Assembly: GCF_001922305.1 (NCBI RefSeq)
Contig: NZ_CP018839.1
Span: 1,240,001 to 1,304,000 of the forward strand
From: Thauera chlorobenzoica
GTDB taxonomy: Bacteria; Pseudomonadota; Gammaproteobacteria; Burkholderiales; Rhodocyclaceae
Length of the DNA stretch: 64,000 bases
Direction of reading: 5' to 3'
The notes beneath the pieces are model-generated. The model was given only the letters and a program-made list of their open reading frames with translations, searched no databases and was not told where the DNA came from. Shown here piece after piece: positions 33,813 to 43,191 of this stretch (positions are counted from its first letter, which is position 1; each line of letters starts with the position of its first letter). The position numbers and the translations under genes are program-made.

Positions 33813-35606
33813 ATGTCCACAACCGGCGCGGAAACCAAAACCGCATCCAGCCTCAAGATCTACCTCCGCCTGCTGGGCTATGTGCGGCCCTATATCGGCA
33901 CCTTCGCCGTCAGCATTCTGGGCTTCATCATTTTCGCCTCGTCGCAGCCGATGCTGGCCGCGGTGATGAAGTATTTCGTCGACGGCCTCACCGACCCGGC
34001 GGCGGCGCTGGACGTGGGCGTGGCGCTGGTCGATGGGGTGGCGTTGATGAAGGCGGTGCCGCTGATGATCGTGCTGATCGCGCTGTGGCAGGGGCTGGGG
34101 TCCTATCTCGGCAACTACTTTCTGGCCAAGGTGTCGCTGGGCCTGGTGCACGATCTGCGTGTCCGCCTGTTCGACAGCCTGCTCCGGCTGCCCAACCGCT
34201 ACTACGACGCGCACAACACCGGCCACCTGATCTCGCGCATCACCTTCAACGTGACCATGGTGACGGGGGCGGCGACCGATGCGATCAAGATCGTGTTCCG
34301 CGAGGGGCTGACGGCGATCTTTCTCGTCATCTACCTGCTGTGGATGAACGCGAAGCTTACGCTGGTGATGGTGGCGGTGCTGCCGGTGATCGGCGTGCTG
34401 GTGAACATCGCCAGCCGCAAGTTCCGCAAGCAGGCGAAGAAGATCCAGGTGGCGATGGGCGACGTCACCCATGTGGCCTCGGAAACCATCCAGGGCTATC
34501 GGGTGGTGCGCAGCTTCGGCGGTGAAGCCTACGAGTCGGGACGCTTCGCCGCGGCGAGCGCAAACAACACCCGCAAACAGCTGCGGATGGTGAGGACCAA
34601 CGCGATCTTCACCCCGAGCCTGCAGCTGGTGACCTACGCGGCGATGGCGGTGGTGCTGTTCCTGGTGCTGCTGCTGCGCGGCGATTCGAGTGCCGGCGAT
34701 CTCGTCGCCTACATTACCGCGGCCGGCCTGCTGCCCAAGCCGATCCGCCAGCTCTCCGAAGTAAGCTCGACGATCCAGCGCGGAGTGGCGGGAGCGGAGA
34801 GCATTTTCGAGCAACTCGATGAGGTGCCGGAAGTCGACGACGGCACCGTCGAACGCGAGCGGGTGGAGGGGCGGATCAAGGTCCGCGGGCTGGCCTTCCG
34901 CTACCCGGGTGCGGAGCGTCCCGTGCTGCACGACATCGCCTTCGACGTCGCGCCCGGGCAGATGGTGGCGCTGGTGGGGCGCTCGGGCAGCGGAAAAACC
35001 ACGCTGGCGAACCTGATCCCGCGTTTCTACCACTACGAGGACGGCCAGATCCTGATCGACGGGGTCGAGGCGCGCGCCTACCGCCTGCGCAACCTGCGCC
35101 GCCACATCGCGCTCGTGACCCAGCAGGTCACCCTGTTCAACGACACCGTGGCGAACAACATCGCCTATGGCGATCTGGCCGGGGCGCCACGCGCGGCGAT
35201 CGAGGCTGCGGCCGAAGCGGCCTATGCGAAGGAGTTCATCGATCGCCTGCCGCAGGGCTTCGACACCGAAATCGGCGAGAACGGCGTGACCCTCTCCGGC
35301 GGCCAGCGTCAGCGCCTGGCGATCGCCCGCGCGCTGCTCAAGGACGCACCGATCCTGATCCTCGACGAGGCCACCTCGGCACTCGACACCGAATCCGAGC
35401 GCCATATCCAGGGCGCGCTCGACCATGCCACCGCGGGGCGTACCACGCTGGTCATCGCCCACCGCCTGTCGACGATCGAGAAGGCCGACCTGATCCTGGT
35501 AATGGATCAGGGCAGGATCGTCGAACGCGGCACCCACGCCGGGCTGCTGGCGGCGGGCGGAGCGTATGCCCGCCTGCACGCAATGCAGTTCCGCGACGAA
35601 GGCTGA
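33813..35606 (+). CDS. msbA: Lipid A / LPS flippase ABC transporter MsbA
   Basis: 597-residue half-transporter that flips lipid A-core across the inner membrane as a homodimer. Six membrane helices occupy residues 15-320. The nucleotide-binding domain has Walker A VGRSGSGKTTLANL, the Q-loop LVTQQVTLFNDTV, signature LSGGQRQRLAIARA, Walker B ILILDEATSALD and the switch histidine IAHRLS. ATG at 33813 begins right before the typical N-terminus; the frame is open far upstream but that part is the antisense of neighbouring genes. TAACAT at 33779-33784 may be the -10 element. Confidence 0.95.
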   Translation: MSTTGAETKTASSLKIYLRLLGYVRPYIGTFAVSILGFIIFASSQPMLAAVMKYFVDGLTDPAAALDVGVALVDGVALMKAVPLMIVLIALWQGLGSYLGNYFLAKVSLGLVHDLRVRLFDSLLRLPNRYYDAHNTGHLISRITFNVTMVTGAATDAIKIVFREGLTAIFLVIYLLWMNAKLTLVMVAVLPVIGVLVNIASRKFRKQAKKIQVAMGDVTHVASETIQGYRVVRSFGGEAYESGRFAAASANNTRKQLRMVRTNAIFTPSLQLVTYAAMAVVLFLVLLLRGDSSAGDLVAYITAAGLLPKPIRQLSEVSSTIQRGVAGAESIFEQLDEVPEVDDGTVERERVEGRIKVRGLAFRYPGAERPVLHDIAFDVAPGQMVALVGRSGSGKTTLANLIPRFYHYEDGQILIDGVEARAYRLRNLRRHIALVTQQVTLFNDTVANNIAYGDLAGAPRAAIEAAAEAAYAKEFIDRLPQGFDTEIGENGVTLSGGQRQRLAIARALLKDAPILILDEATSALDTESERHIQGALDHATAGRTTLVIAHRLSTIEKADLILVMDQGRIVERGTHAGLLAAGGAYARLHAMQFRDEG

Positions 35607-35633
35607 GCGCGCTTCAGACCGCCGCCAGGGTGG

Positions 35634-36314
35634 TCATGGCGGGGACGGCGCAGCCAGGGCGCGCTGGTAATGACAGAGGAGATCCCGCCAGTCGGTGTCG
35701 GGCATCGGGCTGCGGTGGCGGTCGAGCTGAGCGAGGTCGCGGCGCGATGCCAGCCGCGGCAGGAGCCGGCGGCGGGCCTTTTCCAGATCGAGCAGGGCGA
35801 CATCCACCGCGGCGCTGTTTTCGGTGCTGCGCACGAAAATGTGCTTGGGATAGAGGCAGCCGTGCTGCCAGTGGCCGCGATGCATCCGGGCGAGCGTCCG
35901 CGCGAGTTCGCGTAACATCGCCGCCCGGGTGGCGGGGTCGTGAGGCTGGTGGTACCAGGCGTCCAGGTTCAGGTAGCCCTCGAGCGCCTCGGTGACGAGG
36001 ATCGCCTGCCACTGGCCGTCCTGGCTGCGGGCGCCGCAGTAGGTCAGCGTCGGTACATGCACTTCGAGGGCGGCGAGGGCGCGCAGGGCTTCCGCCTCGC
36101 GCAGCACCGTGGGGCGGCCGAAAGGATGCCGCAGGGAACGGTGAACATGGCCCGTTTGCCGCTTCACGTACAGCATCGATCCTGTTTCGCCGCGCAGCAA
36201 CTGCACTCCGCTGTTGCCTCCGCGGCGAACATTCGGCGCCTCGACCCACTCGCCCCGCGTGTTCCACCAGTGGATGAAAGGTTGGGCAGGGTCGGTGCCG
36301 GCGCTTAGCGGCAT
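35634..36314 (-). CDS. InaA/Kdo-kinase-like lipopolysaccharide kinase
   Basis: 226-residue protein of the LPS kinase (Kdo/WaaP) superfamily. It has a GGNSGVQLL loop, YVKRQTGHVHRSLRHPFGRP (ATP-site lysine region), a REAEALRAL helix and the catalytic-loop segment WQHGCLYPKHIFV followed by ALLDLEKARR with the metal-binding aspartate. HGCLYPKHIFV is characteristic of InaA-type proteins. The ATG at 36314 overlaps the methyltransferase gene by 10 bp. It probably phosphorylates an LPS core or related envelope sugar. Confidence 0.8.
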   Translation of the reverse strand: MPLSAGTDPAQPFIHWWNTRGEWVEAPNVRRGGNSGVQLLRGETGSMLYVKRQTGHVHRSLRHPFGRPTVLREAEALRALAALEVHVPTLTYCGARSQDGQWQAILVTEALEGYLNLDAWYHQPHDPATRAAMLRELARTLARMHRGHWQHGCLYPKHIFVRSTENSAAVDVALLDLEKARRRLLPRLASRRDLAQLDRHRSPMPDTDWRDLLCHYQRALAAPSPP

Positions 36315-37009
36315 GACGGGGCCGCCCTGCGCAAGACATAGACCCGCCACATCGCATAGCCGGGGAGGAAATCGTGGCGACCGACGATGCCGAAACCGGC
36401 ACGGACGAATTCATCCTCGATCACGCTGCGGGAGACGACGAAGCGGTTGGCATTGCTGCCGGTTTTGCCCGCCGCGGCGCGGCGCCGTTCGAGGCGGGCA
36501 CGCTTCCAGGCCTTGTAGTTGCCATCGACCCAGAGCGAGAGGATCACGGTGTCGCGGGTGACCCGGTGGAACTCCTTCAGCATGGTCAGGCGGTGTGCGC
36601 TGTCGCTGATGTGATGCAGCAGGCGCATGCAGAAGATGCAGTCGACGGCGCCGTCGGGGAGGTCGATGGCGAAGGCCGAGGTGCGAAAGGCTTGCACGCG
36701 GCGGACGATGTCGGCCGGCTGGTTGGCGAGCGCCGTTTCCAGCATCGATTCGGAGTTGTCGGCGGCAAGGATTTCGCGATCCGGACGCTCGGCCAGTAGC
36801 GGCCAGAAGCGGCCGGCGCCGCAGGGCAGATCGAGCACCCGCTGCGGATGGCCGGCCTGGGCGAGCGCGCGGCGCGCGAGCTGGACGTCGCGCAGGTGGG
36901 AGATACGCCGGGTGAGGCCGTCCTGGTGCTTGGCAAGATACTGAGCCGCGTGGGCGCGGTCGTATTTATGCGAGAACGCCAGGTCGACCGGTGCGTGCTT
37001 CATCGGCAT
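36305..37009 (-). CDS. Class I SAM-dependent methyltransferase
   Basis: 234-residue methyltransferase with VLDLPCGAGRFWPLLAER as SAM-binding motif I, ILAADNSESMLETA, and CIFCMRLLHHISDSAHR as motif II. AGGAA lies close upstream of the ATG at 37009. The C-terminal part (VIEDEFVRAGFGIVGRHDFL) matches small-molecule or lipid methyltransferases. It overlaps the InaA-like kinase gene and may be the end of the lipid-A/envelope modification unit upstream. Substrate unknown. Confidence 0.8.
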   Translation of the reverse strand: MPMKHAPVDLAFSHKYDRAHAAQYLAKHQDGLTRRISHLRDVQLARRALAQAGHPQRVLDLPCGAGRFWPLLAERPDREILAADNSESMLETALANQPADIVRRVQAFRTSAFAIDLPDGAVDCIFCMRLLHHISDSAHRLTMLKEFHRVTRDTVILSLWVDGNYKAWKRARLERRRAAAGKTGSNANRFVVSRSVIEDEFVRAGFGIVGRHDFLPGYAMWRVYVLRRAAPSCR

Positions 37010-37157
37010 TCGTTGTTCCTCTCCATGTCGGGGTGGGGGTGGGCGTGATCGGATTCGGTCCGGACCAGCATGCACGTCCGAGTTTAGGAAAAGCTTAACA
37101 AACCGGGTGTCCGCGCGCCATGGACTCTTTGGCCGGGCCCGAGTGCGCACGGTGTCG

Positions 37158-39248
37158 TCATTGGTCGCCAGCAGCTGGCCGGCGAGGTGCGTTGGCCGCG
37201 GCCGTCGTGTGCGTCGTGGTTACTCCGGCCGTGTTTTCGAGCAGGCTGCGGGTTGCCGCGTGGAGGAAGGCTTCCAGCCGGTGCGCCATCGTTTGCTCCC
37301 GTGCGGCATCCTCGAACGCGTCCGCTGCGGCAGTCGCGCCGACGCGGTAGCGATAAAGCCTGCCCCGGCGGTTTTCGGACAGCACCAGAGCGGTGTCGCC
37401 TTCGAGGATGGCGACGTTCTGGCTGCTGCCGGAGGGCTTGATGACGCCGAAGCCGGGGTCGCCCGCAGGCAGTGCGAGCAGGTCGCGGCCCCAGCATTGG
37501 TGGGTGGTCGCGCCGCCGAGCCGGCCCATGATCGTCGGCACGACGTCGACCTGGGTGCCGACGACGTCGCGCGTGGCGCCGAACTTCTCCTGGATGCCGG
37601 GGGCGATCAGCAGCAGCGGCACGTGGAAGCGCAGCAGGTCGATGTCGGTGAGCTGTTCCACGCCGCCGAAGCCATGGTCGCCGACGATCACGAACAGCGT
37701 GTCCTTGAACGAGGGCAGTTGCCGCGCCTGCTCGAAAAAGCGGCCCAGCGCCCAGTCCGAATAGCGCATCGCGGTCAGGTGCTGGTCGTAGGCACCGTGG
37801 CCCGTCACCGGTTCGACCGGCAGCGGATCGGGCAGCGCATAGGGGCTGTGGTTGGATAGCGACTGCAGCAAGGCGTAGAAGGGCTTGTCGCCGCGCGCGC
37901 GCAGTTCGGCGATGGCGCGGTCGAACATGTCCTGGTCGGAAACGCCCCAGGTCGGGTCCGAGAACACCGGGTTCACGAAGTCCCTGCGGCCGATGAAGGT
38001 CGTCATGCCCTGGTTGCTGAAGAAGCCGGCCTGGTTGTCCCAGGCGAAATCGCCGTTGTAGACGTAGAGGTCGTCGAAGCCGCGGGCGCCGAGCAGCTGC
38101 GGCAGGCCGGAAAATTTCTGCGCGCCCTCGGGCGTCTGCATCAGGTACTCGAAGCCGGGCAGGTTGGGAAAGCAGGCCATGGTGGCGAACATGCCTTGGT
38201 GAGTGTGCGTGCCGTTCGAGAACATCCGGGTAAACAGCAGGCCTTCGCGTGCCAGGCGGTCGAACTGCGGCGTGATGCGGCTGTTGTCGCCGAGGGCGCC
38301 GACGTAACGTCCCGCGAAGCTCTCCAGCAGGATCACGACGACGTTGCGCACCGGCAGGGCAGTGGCCGCGGGTGGCACGTAAGTGCGGCGCACGGCGGCC
38401 TGCCCGGCGTCGACCAGCGTGTCGTTCGCTGTCAGCAGCTGTTCGCGGATGACGTGGGCCGCTTCGCCGTCGGCCATTGCGTCCTGCCAGGCGAGCTTGC
38501 GCTGGTCCGACCGCGCGTGCTTGGCGGCGTCGTACAGCGTCAGGGCCCCATTGAGACCGAGATGGTTGGCGAACATCGAGTCGGTCGTGAACGCATCGCC
38601 CCAGCGTAGCGGCGGCCCCTGGCGAAGTGTGCCGCGTGCGGCTGCCACCGATACCACTACGCACAGCAGCAGTGCCAGCCAGCGCCAGCCCGGGTGTCCC
38701 GCGGCCTTTATCGCGTGCGCGGGAGCGGGGTGCGTGGAGCGGTCGAGGCGGTGGAACAGCCAGGCCAGCAGGGCGCTTGCCGCCAGCCAGGCGAGCATGT
38801 AGCGGGCTACCGGGAAGCCATGCCAGACCATGCTCAGGACGGTACCTGGATCTTCCTTGAAATATTGGAAGAACAACTTGTTCAGGCGCTGGTGGAATTC
38901 GCGGTAGAAGTCGAGCTCGATGACGCCGAGCAGCAGGGCGAGGCTGGCGCAGGCGGTCAGCCACAACCGGTGGGCGCCGCGTGCGGCCATCGCGCGCGTG
39001 CTCGCGAGCGACAGCACCAGGGGCAGGCAGATGAACGACACCAGCCGCAGATCGAAGCGCAGGCCATTGAAAAAGGCTTCGGCCAGGATGGCAGGCGCGA
39101 TGCCGTCGATCAGTTCCCGGTTGTGCACCAGCAGCGCCAGGCGCAGCAGGAAGAACATCGACAGCAGCAGGGCGGCACTGCCGAGGAGGAAGCCGAAGTG
39201 GGCGCGCAGGCTGATCGGCGCTGCCGCGTGCGGGGTGGGGCGGTTCAT
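37158..39248 (-). CDS. LtaS/MdoB-like sulfatase-fold phosphotransferase
   Basis: 696-residue protein with five N-terminal membrane segments and a large periplasmic sulfatase-type domain. The nucleophile threonine lies in FSNGTHTHQGMFATM; VVVILLESFAGRYVG gives the first metal site and FVIVGDHGFGG the DHG metal ligands. Such enzymes transfer phosphoglycerol (LtaS, MdoB) or phosphoethanolamine to envelope glycans. Its start overlaps the PAP2 gene stop by 4 bp, and eptA lies next upstream, so it is part of a phospho-head-group transfer and recycling set. Exact head group is inferred from family only. Confidence 0.85.
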   Translation of the reverse strand: MNRPTPHAAAPISLRAHFGFLLGSAALLLSMFFLLRLALLVHNRELIDGIAPAILAEAFFNGLRFDLRLVSFICLPLVLSLASTRAMAARGAHRLWLTACASLALLLGVIELDFYREFHQRLNKLFFQYFKEDPGTVLSMVWHGFPVARYMLAWLAASALLAWLFHRLDRSTHPAPAHAIKAAGHPGWRWLALLLCVVVSVAAARGTLRQGPPLRWGDAFTTDSMFANHLGLNGALTLYDAAKHARSDQRKLAWQDAMADGEAAHVIREQLLTANDTLVDAGQAAVRRTYVPPAATALPVRNVVVILLESFAGRYVGALGDNSRITPQFDRLAREGLLFTRMFSNGTHTHQGMFATMACFPNLPGFEYLMQTPEGAQKFSGLPQLLGARGFDDLYVYNGDFAWDNQAGFFSNQGMTTFIGRRDFVNPVFSDPTWGVSDQDMFDRAIAELRARGDKPFYALLQSLSNHSPYALPDPLPVEPVTGHGAYDQHLTAMRYSDWALGRFFEQARQLPSFKDTLFVIVGDHGFGGVEQLTDIDLLRFHVPLLLIAPGIQEKFGATRDVVGTQVDVVPTIMGRLGGATTHQCWGRDLLALPAGDPGFGVIKPSGSSQNVAILEGDTALVLSENRRGRLYRYRVGATAAADAFEDAAREQTMAHRLEAFLHAATRSLLENTAGVTTTHTTAAANAPRRPAAGDQ

Positions 39249-39973
39249 GGGTAGGCCGTAGTCGGGGGCGTGTTAAGACGGATGTCGGCGCGGACAACGA
39301 TGGCGAGGGTGGTGCTCAGCATCCACGCCAGCCACAGCGTCCACAGCGTGTGAGACAGGAAGTGCGCCCCCTGCAGCATGCGTGCCGTGCCAAGGGTCCC
39401 TCCCGCGAGCAGCGCGGCCAGGAGCGCACGGCGTACTGCATGCCGTCCGGTAGGTCTGAGCGCCACGGCCCATACGATCCACAGGAAACCCGTGGATGCA
39501 TGGCCAGCCGGGAAGCACTGACCGGCCTTGATGCCCTGGGGGGCGGCCTCGAACAGGCGGAGATAGGGCGCATAGCCGCCGAAATCGATGATGTCCCACG
39601 GGCAGTAACGCGCCGTCATCAGCTTGATGGTCGCGGTCGCGGCCGGAATCGCCACCATGCCAATCGCCGCGAGCAGGGCATTGCGCGGCGGCAGCCAGCT
39701 CAGCCGGCCCTTCCAGCCCTGCCAGCACAGCCAGAGGCTTGCCGCCACCAGGACGTAGGTGGCCTGCTTGGCTGCCCTGTGCATCACGGCCTCGAGAAAC
39801 CATGCCCGCCGCAACGGGAAGACGCCGAGCTCGGGGTCGAAGAAGGTCCGCGCAAGCCGGCGGTCGAGGTCGGTGCCTTCGAATGCCCAGAACAGCAGCA
39901 GTGCGCTCAACGCGAGGAGCGCGTACTGCGACAGCAGCCATCTGCGTGCTGAATCGAATCCTGGCGCGGACAT
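39245..39973 (-). CDS. PAP2-family membrane phosphatase
   Basis: 242-residue membrane protein with about six helices. PAP2 motifs are MTARYCPWDIIDFGG, FPAGHASTGF (PxGH) and ARMLQGAHFLSHTLW, where the catalytic histidine sits. FLSHTLW in place of a SDV/SDL ending is typical of the subgroup found next to eptA genes. It may dephosphorylate lipid A, undecaprenyl pyrophosphate or the diacylglycerol-type by-products of the neighbouring transferases. It lies 31 bp after eptA. Confidence 0.85.
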   Translation of the reverse strand: MSAPGFDSARRWLLSQYALLALSALLLFWAFEGTDLDRRLARTFFDPELGVFPLRRAWFLEAVMHRAAKQATYVLVAASLWLCWQGWKGRLSWLPPRNALLAAIGMVAIPAATATIKLMTARYCPWDIIDFGGYAPYLRLFEAAPQGIKAGQCFPAGHASTGFLWIVWAVALRPTGRHAVRRALLAALLAGGTLGTARMLQGAHFLSHTLWTLWLAWMLSTTLAIVVRADIRLNTPPTTAYP

Positions 39974-40004
39974 GGTGGCAGCAAGCCCTTTCGTCGGCAC
40001 GTCG

Positions 40005-41753
40005 TCAGCTCCGGCAGGGTGCGGTGAGATCCAGCGTCTGGTCATGCACCGAGGTGTTCACATCGAGCAGGCCGAGGACGGTGTGGAAGAGGTTGTCGTG
40101 TGAGGTGGGCCTGGTGGCCTGCGCGCGCAGGCAGACCGGGGCGACCCGGTTGCGGGCGGCGAAGCCGGACGACAGCCACATCACCATCGGCACGCGGGTC
40201 TGTTCCGCGGGGGCGATCGAGTACGGCAGGCCGTGCAGGTAGAGGCCTTTTTCGCCGAGCGACTCGCCGTGGTCCGAGACGTAGAGCAGCGCGGTGTCGT
40301 AGCGCGGGGTCAGCTCCTGCAACAGGTCGATGGTGCGCGCGAGCACATGATCGGTGTACAGCAGGGCGTTGTCGTAGCTGTTGGCGATCTGTTCGCGGCT
40401 GCATTGCGACAGGTCCTCGTCGTCGCAGGTGGGCATGAAGCGGCGGAAGGCGTCCGGGTAGCGGCGAAAGTAGGCGGGACCGTGGTTGCCGAGCTGATGC
40501 AGGACCAGCACGAGGTTGCCGTCGGCATCGCGCAGCAGGCTGCGACTGCTTTCAAGCAGGGCTGCATCGAGGCAGCGCTCGCCCTGGCACAGCTCCGGCA
40601 GGCTGGCCGGCTCCGGACGCATGCTCTCCACGCCTGCGCACACGCCCTTGCAGCCAGACTGGTTGTCGATCCATACCACCCGCAGGCCGGCGTGCCGCAG
40701 GGTGTCGAGCAGGGATTCGCTGCTGTGGATGGCGTCCTCGTCGTAGTGTCGCCGTCCCTGCACCGAGAACATGCAGGGGACCGACACCTCGGTGTTGGTG
40801 CCGCAACTGGTCACGTCCGGAAAATTGACGACCTGGCGCTCGGCAAGCTCGGGCGTAGTGTCGTGGGCCGGAGACTGCCCGGCCCCGCGGTTCAGCCCCC
40901 AGTTGGCCGCGCGCGCGGTCTCGCCGACCACGATCACGAACAGGACCGGCTTTTTTGCCGCGGCCCAACTCGCCCCCAGGCGGGCATCCGCGCCGACCGG
41001 CCGGCGCGGCACGCTGGCCGCGTGCGCGTCCCGGGTCAGCACGCGTGCCAGCGACCAGAGCGGAGCGGCCGGCGTGATCAGGTAGCGCAGTTCCTTGTGG
41101 TTGCGCATTTCCCCCGAGAAATCCTTGAATACGCTGCCGAGCGCTCCTGCGGTCACGCTCAGTGCGAGCACGACGGATGCGCTGCGGATCGCCAGCGCTC
41201 GCCGCAGTGGACGCTGGCGCAGGCGGGCGCGCTGCAGGATGAAGAGCGCTGGCAGGGCCAGCGCGGCGACCTGCAGGAAGAAACCGGCTGTGAGCAGTTC
41301 GCGCGCTTCGGCGACATCGGTGCGCAGCGCGTTGCGCAGCATGCTCGGGTCGAAATACACCCCGAAGTGGTCGGCGTAGTAGTGCGTGACGGCGGCCACG
41401 AAGATCAGTGCGCCCAGCAGCGGCTTCGCCGTCCAGCGGTTGAGCAGGGGCGCGAGGAGCAGGAAGTTCAGCGCCGTCAGGGCCACCCCGACCGCGAGTG
41501 CGTAGGCAGGGGCTTCGCCGCCGCTGCCGTGGCTCGCCAGCAAGGCGTGCCAGAAAGGCCTGTTGCAGGCGAGCGAGAAGTACAGGCTGATGCCGAGCAG
41601 CAGGCCTTCGATGGAGACTTCGGGACGCCAGCGCGTTGCGGCCGTCCAGACGGATGAGAATGCGGAAACACCGTACGCGCGAGTCTTCGCGCCGGTCGGA
41701 GTGCCGCTGGGTGCGGTGAGGGAGGAAACGAGGGGCTGATGCCGTTCGGGCAT
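40005..41753 (-). CDS. eptA: Lipid A phosphoethanolamine transferase EptA
   Basis: 582-residue inner-membrane enzyme that adds phosphoethanolamine to lipid A phosphates, lowering negative charge and giving polymyxin tolerance. Five membrane helices fill the N-terminal 210 residues. The periplasmic domain has VIVVGETARAANWGLN (metal site and glutamate), VTSCGTNTEVSVPCMFS with the phospho-acceptor threonine, LHQLGNHGPAYF and YVSDHGESLGE. Cysteines that form the structural disulfides (SGCKGVC, CQGERC, CDDEDLSQC) are present. It follows the sensor kinase gene on the same strand, as pmrC (eptA) lies with pmrAB elsewhere. Confidence 0.93.
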   Translation of the reverse strand: MPERHQPLVSSLTAPSGTPTGAKTRAYGVSAFSSVWTAATRWRPEVSIEGLLLGISLYFSLACNRPFWHALLASHGSGGEAPAYALAVGVALTALNFLLLAPLLNRWTAKPLLGALIFVAAVTHYYADHFGVYFDPSMLRNALRTDVAEARELLTAGFFLQVAALALPALFILQRARLRQRPLRRALAIRSASVVLALSVTAGALGSVFKDFSGEMRNHKELRYLITPAAPLWSLARVLTRDAHAASVPRRPVGADARLGASWAAAKKPVLFVIVVGETARAANWGLNRGAGQSPAHDTTPELAERQVVNFPDVTSCGTNTEVSVPCMFSVQGRRHYDEDAIHSSESLLDTLRHAGLRVVWIDNQSGCKGVCAGVESMRPEPASLPELCQGERCLDAALLESSRSLLRDADGNLVLVLHQLGNHGPAYFRRYPDAFRRFMPTCDDEDLSQCSREQIANSYDNALLYTDHVLARTIDLLQELTPRYDTALLYVSDHGESLGEKGLYLHGLPYSIAPAEQTRVPMVMWLSSGFAARNRVAPVCLRAQATRPTSHDNLFHTVLGLLDVNTSVHDQTLDLTAPCRS

Positions 41754-41865
41754 GGTCGCGCGGAGCCGGAGAGGATCCGCGCAATCTACGGAAGCGCCCG
41801 TGAGGAAAGCGTGATGCGGGTGTGAGGAAAGTGTGAGCGCTGCCCGCCTGCGCCTGCGCCTGCAC

Positions 41866-43191
41866 CTACGCCGACGTCGGGCCTGCGCCGAAGTCGATCG
41901 TCAGGCAGGCGCCGCCGTCGGGCCGGTTCGCGGCGTGGACGCTCCAGCCGCAGGCCGTGCAGATGTGCCGGACCAGCGCCAGGCCGAGGCCGTGTCCCGG
42001 TTTGCTCCCGCCGCGCCGGAAGCGCTCGAAGCAGCGCATCGGATCTTCCGTCCCGAAGCCCGCGCCGCGGTCGCGCACCTCGAGCCGGCGCCCTTCCAGC
42101 ACCACCTCGATCGCGTGCCCTTCGCCGTGGCGGAGTGCGTTCTCCAGCAGGTTGTGCAGCACCAGCGCCAGCAGGTTGGGGTCGGTCGCGACTTCGGCCT
42201 GGGGGTCGATGCGGATCGTCAGCGCCTCGGCCCCGGCGGGGTGCAGGCGGCTCCATGCGCTGTGTACCGCGGCGCCCAGGTTGACCGGCTCGACGACTTG
42301 CGGCCGGGCCTCGCGGGCGAGCAGCAGCAGGCTGTGGGCGAGTGTGGTCGTGCGGTCGGTGGTGGCGATGATGCGCTCGGCACGGCGACGGGCCTTGTCG
42401 GACAGGGTGCGGTCGGTGAGCAGCATTTCGGCGTCGCTGCGGATGCCGGCCAGGGGGGTGCGCAGCTCATGCGACAGGTTGGCGCTGAAGTCGCGCTCGC
42501 GCGCGAGCACGGCCGCCTGCCGGGCCTCGGCCCGGTCCAGGGCGCGGGCCACGGCAAGGAGTTCGGCGTCGAGACTTTCCTCGGCGAAAGGGGTGCCGTC
42601 GCGCTCGCCCTCGACGCGTTCGGCGAGCGTCTCCAGGCCGCGCGTCATCCGGCCCGCGATCGCGTAGGCGAGCACGAAGGACAAGGCGACCAGCATCAGG
42701 CCGCCGATCACGACCGCGGTGGTCACCGCGGACTCGCGCGCGCGATGCTCGGATTCGTCATAGACGAGGACGTAGCGCTGGCTGTCGGCCTCGCGGACGG
42801 CGACGTGCAGTTCGCGCCCGGAGGACCAGTCCTCGTGGTTGCCGAGCGGAAGCCCGGCCAGTTCCGGGCTCAGCCCTTGCGGCAGTTCCGCCCCCGGGGT
42901 GAAACGGTACAGAGCCATGTGCGGCGTCTGCGGCCCGATCAGGATGCCGAGCTGGCGGCTGTGCTCGATGCTGTACTGCAGTTGCTCGTCGAGCGTGCCG
43001 TCGATGAACTCTTCTTCCATCTCCTCGTAGAGTCCCACCAGGGCGAGCGACTGCGCGACGATGAGGACGAGCAGCATGGCCGTGACCGACACCGCGATCC
43101 GGATGCGCATGCCGCCCGACAGCCAGCGCCGTCCGCCGTGGTGTGCGGCGCTCTCAGCGGTTGACGAGTTTGTAGCCGAGGCCATGGACAT
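41866..43191 (-). CDS. Two-component sensor histidine kinase
   Basis: 441-residue inner-membrane histidine kinase. One helix is at about 30-52, a periplasmic sensor domain of about 100 residues follows, a second helix is at about 157-178, then a HAMP segment, the phospho-acceptor His241 in SANLSHELRTPLAG, and the ATPase with LVLHNLLENALRHGEG (N box), RDRGAGFG and GHGLGLALVRHI. It overlaps the response regulator gene by 38 bp if the ATG at 43191 is used; an ATG at 43110 is a possible shorter start. The periplasmic loop has no long acidic run like PmrB. Position before eptA suggests control of lipid A modification; divergent cytochrome genes are also nearby. Confidence 0.9.
   Translation of the reverse strand: MSMASATNSSTAESAAHHGGRRWLSGGMRIRIAVSVTAMLLVLIVAQSLALVGLYEEMEEEFIDGTLDEQLQYSIEHSRQLGILIGPQTPHMALYRFTPGAELPQGLSPELAGLPLGNHEDWSSGRELHVAVREADSQRYVLVYDESEHRARESAVTTAVVIGGLMLVALSFVLAYAIAGRMTRGLETLAERVEGERDGTPFAEESLDAELLAVARALDRAEARQAAVLARERDFSANLSHELRTPLAGIRSDAEMLLTDRTLSDKARRRAERIIATTDRTTTLAHSLLLLAREARPQVVEPVNLGAAVHSAWSRLHPAGAEALTIRIDPQAEVATDPNLLALVLHNLLENALRHGEGHAIEVVLEGRRLEVRDRGAGFGTEDPMRCFERFRRGGSKPGHGLGLALVRHICTACGWSVHAANRPDGGACLTIDFGAGPTSA

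Noticed and set aside
41833..43164. 443-codon plus-strand frame opposite the sensor kinase gene
   Set aside because: Exact antisense of a clear histidine kinase; no domain.
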